Shown here in pieces: positions 6,901 through 10,504 of a stretch of 10,504 nt of DNA (position 1 is the stretch's first letter; each line of letters begins with the position of its first letter). The position numbers and the translations under genes were made by a program. Source of the DNA: Pigoraptor vietnamica (lineage: Eukaryota > Opisthokonta > Filasterea); assembly GCA_943704525.1 (NCBI GenBank), contig CALSCQ010003077.1:10001-20504 (forward strand). Reading direction: 5' to 3'. The notes under the pieces are model-generated. The model saw only the letters and a list, made by a program, of their open reading frames with translations. It was not told the DNA's origin and ran no database searches.

Positions 6901-9900
6901 TCTCCATACCGACCGGAGTGCGCGCGCGGACGTACATGATGCGGGCGTCGGCGCCGTTCGGGTTGGTCTCGTTCACGTGGAACGCAGGGAACGCCGCGCA
7001 CGACAGGCCGTAGAGGGGCTGGTCTTCGGGCGGCGGGAATGTCTTGGCGATGAGCATCGCGAGGAGGATGAAGAGGACGGGCGCGAAAAGCTGTGCGAGG
7101 ACGGCCTTCTTGTCGCGCATCGAGTGCACGCGGCGCTTGTCGAACATGGCGCGAAACTGCTGCGACTCGAGCTGCCACCGCCCCGCCACACGCTCGCCGC
7201 CAATCTTGCGCGTCTCCTCCACGCCCACCTCGATCTTGACGTGCGACACGGACATGCCGCGCGTGGCATACGTGTCCATCGGCACGGCCGGCGCTTCCGA
7301 CACGACGGAAAACTTTTCCGTCCCGCTGTCCAGCAGCGGCGCCGTGCTCGGGCGCGACCCGTTCTCCGGGGTCTTTCCCTTCTTACCGCCCCTGGGGCTC
7401 TTCGCCCTTATGCCGTTGTCCCTGTCTTCGGCGTCGTGCCCCGCGCCGTTCGATTCGTGGGCGTCCTCAATCTCCGCCAGTTCGCCCACGCGCAGGAACA
7501 CCTCCTCCATCGTCGTCACCGACACGCCGTACGACGACACGCCCAGCTCGTGGAGGCGCATGTCCAGTTCCGAGAAGAGGGCCCTGAAGGCGTAGCTCAT
7601 GACAGCGGGGAGAATGTACGAGATCTCGAGGGCGACGTTCGTCATGAGCTCGGCGGTGGGCACGTGCGACTTGACGAATTCGGTCACGCGGTGCTCGTCG
7701 CAGCCGTCGCCCTTGACGATGGTCATGTGGTAACCGACGCCGTAGCGCGACTTGAGGAAGAGCGACGAGCCCACGCACTGCAGGCGACCGCCGGCCATGA
7801 TGGCAATGCGGTCGCCGAGAAGATCCGCTTCGTCCATGTGGTGCGTCGTGAGGATCATCGTGCGGCCGGGCTTGTGCTTGAGGATGAGGTCCCAGGTGGC
7901 GCGGCGGGCGAAGGGGTCCATGCCTGTTGCGTGTGTGCGTGTATGTGTGCGCGTGCGTGCGTGGCATGTGATAAGTGGGGAAGAGTGGAAAGGAGGCGAA
8001 ATCGATAAACGTGCGTCAGTACCGACAGTCTATGAGAGGCAACCTGCACTTCTTCGAACAAAGAACAAGCCACGGTAAGATCAAGCGGGTCACGTTCCAC
8101 CCACCGGCGGTGGGCTCGTCGAGCAGCACGACCTTCGAGCCTCCGACGAGCGCGATGCCGACGCACAGCTTGCGCTTCATGCCGCCCGAGAGCGTCTCCG
8201 CGCGCGCGTTCTTCTTGTCGAGAAGGTTGAGGTCTTCCATCATCGAACGAATCTCCACGTCGACCTTCTGCTTCGGTATGCCCTTGAGGCGGCAGAAGAA
8301 CCACAGGTGCTCCCGCACTGCGCAGAACGGCAAGGTCGTCAAGGGAATGCGTTCGGGAGAGGTGCATGTAGAGTGCGCTTGTGCGTGTTCATGTGAGCGT
8401 GTGTGCGTGTGTGTGTGTGCGCGCGCGTGCGCCAAGTGGAAGATAACGTAGTCCCAACGTCCACACGCACCTGTCAGCGTGTCGAAGAGCACGTCAATCT
8501 GCGGACAGAGGCCGAGCGAGGTGCGGACGCCCTCCATGTCGTCCAGAATGCTGTGGCCGTTGACAAACGCATCGCCCGCGGTCGGCGCATAGAGGCCCGT
8601 CAAAATCGACATGGTCGTCGTCTTGCCTGTGTGTGTGAAAAAAACAATTGCGCAAAATGTGAGGGAACAGCACACTCGATTCGCATAAGAGGGTGGACGC
8701 ATTCTCACGAGCAAAACGCAGCGCGCACATGCACGAACACTGAGGCAACATCAGTCTCCACACGAACAATTCGCGCGCACGCACCCGCGCCGTTGTGGCC
8801 CAGCAGTGCCGTGATGTGACCCTCGTACATGTCGATGGTGAGGTCGTCCACCGCCGCACGCTGCGCGCCCTCAAAAATCTTCGTCAACCCCCGGATGCTG
8901 ATGCCGACAGGTGTGTTCCTGGGGCCCTCTTCCGTGTTCGCCGCGAGGCGCGCGGCCGCCTTAGGGTCGCGTGAGTTCTCCACTTGCTGCACGGCGTCGT
9001 CCTGGCTGCGGTGACGGCCGCAGCCCCAGTACGAGGGCGTAACGAAGAAGTACCAGGGGCGTCCCACTGCGCGCGTGGGTGTCGGGTGCGATTGTGAGTA
9101 AGTGAGGGACGGACGCCATGATTCAGAACATCGCAGACCCAAACCCTTCCATTAACTTCAAGCCAAGACTTCGCGACACCCGCAGGACATTCACGGCGCA
9201 AAGACAACCGACATTCACAGCGCAAAGAGAACCGACATTCACACGCACACACACCTCCGTAACGGCCGGGGAAGGCCGTCTCGATGTACCACGCGATGAT
9301 CGTGTAGAGCACCGTGTCGAGAATAAGCATGCCGAACACCTGGGCCATGCTGATGCCGCCGTTCCACTGCAGGTCCTCCACCTCGCGAATGTTGCTGAAC
9401 GACACGCCCTCGCCGCGCTCCTCGAAGTTCGAAAAGACCTGCGCCCCGCTGAATGCTGAGCGACGTACGAGACATGTACTGTCCAGAGTTCGCACACACT
9501 ACAGCACTTCGATACGGCAACAACGCAGAAATCCGCAAGCGCGCGCACACGCACACACACAGAAACTCATGTACACGCACACACACACACACACCACCCA
9601 CACACACACACACTCTCTCTCACATACACACACACACATACACACACACACATACACACACACACACATACACACACACACATACACACACACACACACA
9701 TACACTCTCACATACACACACAGACACACACATATACACACACACACATACACGCACACGGACAGACACGCAACCACGCACCTTGGCGCCAAACCCGAGG
9801 CAAGAGGGCGAGAGCAGCGATATGCCCAATTTGGTCCCGCTCGAAATGGTCGGGTACATCCGGGGGTTCTGCACAAACGAGTAGGGCGTGTAACAGAGGA

Positions 9901-10301
9901 AGAAGAGGACGCCGCCGCCCGCCGCCGCGACGTTGGCGCGAGAGAAGAACGTCGACACCATAAAGGCGAACGAGAGCGCCGAGATGGCGCTGAGCAGAAA
10001 GAAGACGACGACGACGCCCGCCGAGCTGTGCTCGAGGACCTTCCCGCCCTTGCACACGGCCGTCATGAAGATAACGCTGAGGAGGAGCCAGGACATGATG
10101 GATATCCACCACGACGCCCATATCTCCCTCGTCGTCACGCCCATCATGCGCATGGCCTCCTTCAGCCGCTTCTCCTTCTCGTACACGACGTCCTTCACCG
10201 CCATCGCGACCGTGAACAGCCACGACAGCACCATGAAGATGGGAAGAAACGAGCCGAGGTTCCGCGAGAAGCCGTCCTCGGTGTAGGCGGGATAGGGGTA
10301 C
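3952..10301 (-). CDS. ABC transporter subfamily A (ABCA), 3' ten exons, 5' truncated
   Basis: Exons in transcript order: 10301-9782, 9438-9255, 9066-8785, 8626-8471, 8317-8105, 7923-6750, 6621-5905, 5714-5263, 5052-4717 and 4541-3952 (TGA stop), giving about 1541 residues. Layout is TMD1 (from its second helix), NBD1, linker, TMD2 with an extracellular loop, NBD2 and C-terminal regulatory domain: the full-length ABCA plan. ABCA proteins couple ATP hydrolysis to lipid translocation at the plasma or organelle membrane. Both ATP sites look intact, with Walker A GHNGAG-KTTT and GVNGAG-KTTT, signatures LSGGM and YSGGN, and two LDEPTAG Walker B segments. [14 protein letters not shown] before NBD1 and EQVFIGFAK near the end are typical of ABCA. 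Intron phases in order are 0,1,1,1,1,2,2,1,1. The length fits a short ABCA3-like member (human ABCA3 is 1704 residues) better than ABCA1 (2261). The first helix and first extracellular domain lie beyond 10301. The substrate cannot be inferred. The first exon's 5' edge is the least certain boundary. Confidence 0.95.
5086..5109 (-). repeat. C24 homopolymer (G24 on + strand) in ABCA intron
   Basis: Twenty-four consecutive G on the + strand read as C24 on the coding strand, 33-56 nt before the acceptor CAG (complement of 5053-5055) of intron 5053-5262. It mirrors the C18 tract in NOP14 intron 8. A pure run this long can form G-quadruplex or i-motif structures. Its length is unreliable in most sequencing chemistries. 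Confidence 0.9.
5141..5266 (-). repeat. Degenerate 63-bp tandem duplication in ABCA intron
   Basis: The block 5141-5203 resembles 5204-5266. CACGTGCAT occurs at 5162-5170 and again at 5225-5233, exactly 63 bp apart. Flanking CTCA and TCGC anchors keep the same spacing. Identity is roughly 70% over the best 48 columns by eye. It lies almost wholly in intron 5053-5262, next to the donor. Only the last four bases (5263-5266) are coding. Confidence 0.6.
5535..7471 (-). other. ABCA linker and TMD2 with extracellular loop
   Basis: A charged, low-complexity linker (about 7471-7110) contains [12 protein letters not shown] and is likely cytosolic. A helix around [15 protein letters not shown] (about 7107-7038) opens TMD2. 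A loop of roughly 175 residues follows, with three sequons (NET, NGT, NVT). It is split by intron 6622-6749, the only one with a TAG acceptor. Five more helices follow: around [55 protein letters not shown] and, after [25 protein letters not shown]. Intron 5715-5904 (phase 2) falls inside FPPYA. The loop is short compared with ABCA1, closer to ABCA3-type proteins. Confidence 0.88.
7472..8902 (-). other. ABCA NBD1 with its regulatory segment (over four exons)
   Basis: This is the first ATP-binding domain, at residues about 291-603 of the fragment. Visible elements: Walker A GHNGAGK (325-331, Lys331); Q-loop CPQ (Gln372), followed by TLTVREHL; signature LSGGM (424-428); Walker B ending LLDE with catalytic Glu449; D-loop GMD; and H-loop THHMDEAD (His480). 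The segment [15 protein letters not shown] closes the domain as in other ABCA proteins. Three phase-1 introns cut it: inside Walker A (8627-8784), before VREH (8318-8470) and after DEPTA (7924-8104). All key residues are present, so hydrolysis competence is expected. That is inferred from motifs only. Confidence 0.93.
9187..9244 (-). repeat. 24-bp tandem repeat, about 2.4 copies, in ABCA intron
   Basis: Units at 9187-9210 and 9211-9234 begin ACATTCAC and end AACCG, with two mismatches between them. A third, partial unit starts at 9235. The array is inside intron 9067-9254 and ends next to its donor (GTGTGT, complement of 9249-9254). Confidence 0.85.
9255..10301 (-). other. ABCA TMD1, helices 2-6 (two exons)
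   Basis: Residues 1-236 of the fragment. [12 protein letters not shown] leads into a helix around [11 protein letters not shown]. The cytosolic [15 protein letters not shown] motif, conserved in ABCA proteins, follows, and then hydrophobic helices around [26 protein letters not shown] and [13 protein letters not shown]. In the next exon comes [16 protein letters not shown] and then FPGRYG. The intron 9439-9781 (phase 0) falls in the loop after LGFGAK, before [11 protein letters not shown]. The 5' boundary at 10301 uses an unusual GAG acceptor (complement of 10302-10304). The frame stays open upstream through the CA repeat, so the true edge could differ. Confidence 0.85.
9541..9770 (-). repeat. 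Interrupted (CA)n microsatellite filling an ABCA intron
   Basis: About 230 bp, mostly CA on the + strand (TG on the coding strand), make up the bulk of the 343-bp intron 9439-9781. Short CT and CG interruptions occur. CATA interruptions recur at a near-regular step: the T falls at 9625, 9639, 9653, 9669, 9683 and 9701, mostly 14 bp apart. The remaining sequence on the acceptor side (9439-9540) is not repetitive. Confidence 0.92.

Positions 10302-10504
<203 letters not shown>

Noticed and set aside
6632-8008. A 458-codon open frame on the + strand, rich in Arg, His, Val and Ala
   Set aside because: It lies antisense to the ABCA NBD1 and TMD2 exons and runs through splice sites. It has no recognisable domain, and GC-rich codon bias readily opens the opposite strand.
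8395-8435. TG/CG-rich run in intron 8318-8470 as a regulatory element
   Set aside because: Short dinucleotide runs of this type occur in most introns here, and nothing distinguishes this one.
9187-9244. CRISPR-like repeat array
   Set aside because: The units are directly adjacent with no spacers, lie in a eukaryotic intron, and have no cas genes nearby.
9453-9884. A + strand frame encoding Thr-His repeats and a - strand frame encoding Val-Cys repeats
   Set aside because: Both are translations of the CA/TG microsatellite inside intron 9439-9781.

Overview
This is a eukaryotic nuclear window. It holds two convergent, intron-rich protein-coding genes, both cut off at their 5' ends by the window edges. 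The + strand (1-3604) carries the last nine exons of a NOP14/nucleolar protein 14 homologue, a ribosome-biogenesis factor. The - strand (about 10301 down to 3952) carries the last ten exons of a full-length ABC transporter of subfamily A (ABCA). Their stop codons are 347 bp apart.

No single uninterrupted ORF gives either protein. Both reading frames appear only when 17 short GT-AG introns (101-343 bp) are removed, and every junction I propose keeps frame and phase. The spliced NOP14 fragment is 687 residues and the ABCA fragment about 1541 residues. High GC content, about one intron per 250-450 coding bases, and introns full of TG/CA and CG dinucleotide runs suggest a GC-rich unicellular eukaryote (protist). 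I cannot place it further from these two genes, and nothing suggests bacteria, plasmid, phage or CRISPR.

Layout: 1-3604, NOP14 exons 1-9 of the window; 3605-3951, intergenic or joint 3' UTR; 3952-10301, ABCA exons in reverse order (C-terminal domain and NBD2, then TMD2, then NBD1, then TMD1); 10302-10504, an ABCA intron or upstream flank dominated by a CG/TG dinucleotide run.

The two genes have no evident functional link. NOP14 acts in 18S rRNA maturation in the nucleolus, and ABCA proteins move lipids across membranes. Nothing points to an undescribed system. The more interesting signals are at the gene-structure level: the two ATP-binding halves of the ABCA gene share an intron at exactly the same codon and phase inside the Walker A loop; all 17 5' splice sites read GTG rather than GTA; and several introns contain degenerate tandem duplications or long C homopolymers on the sense strand.
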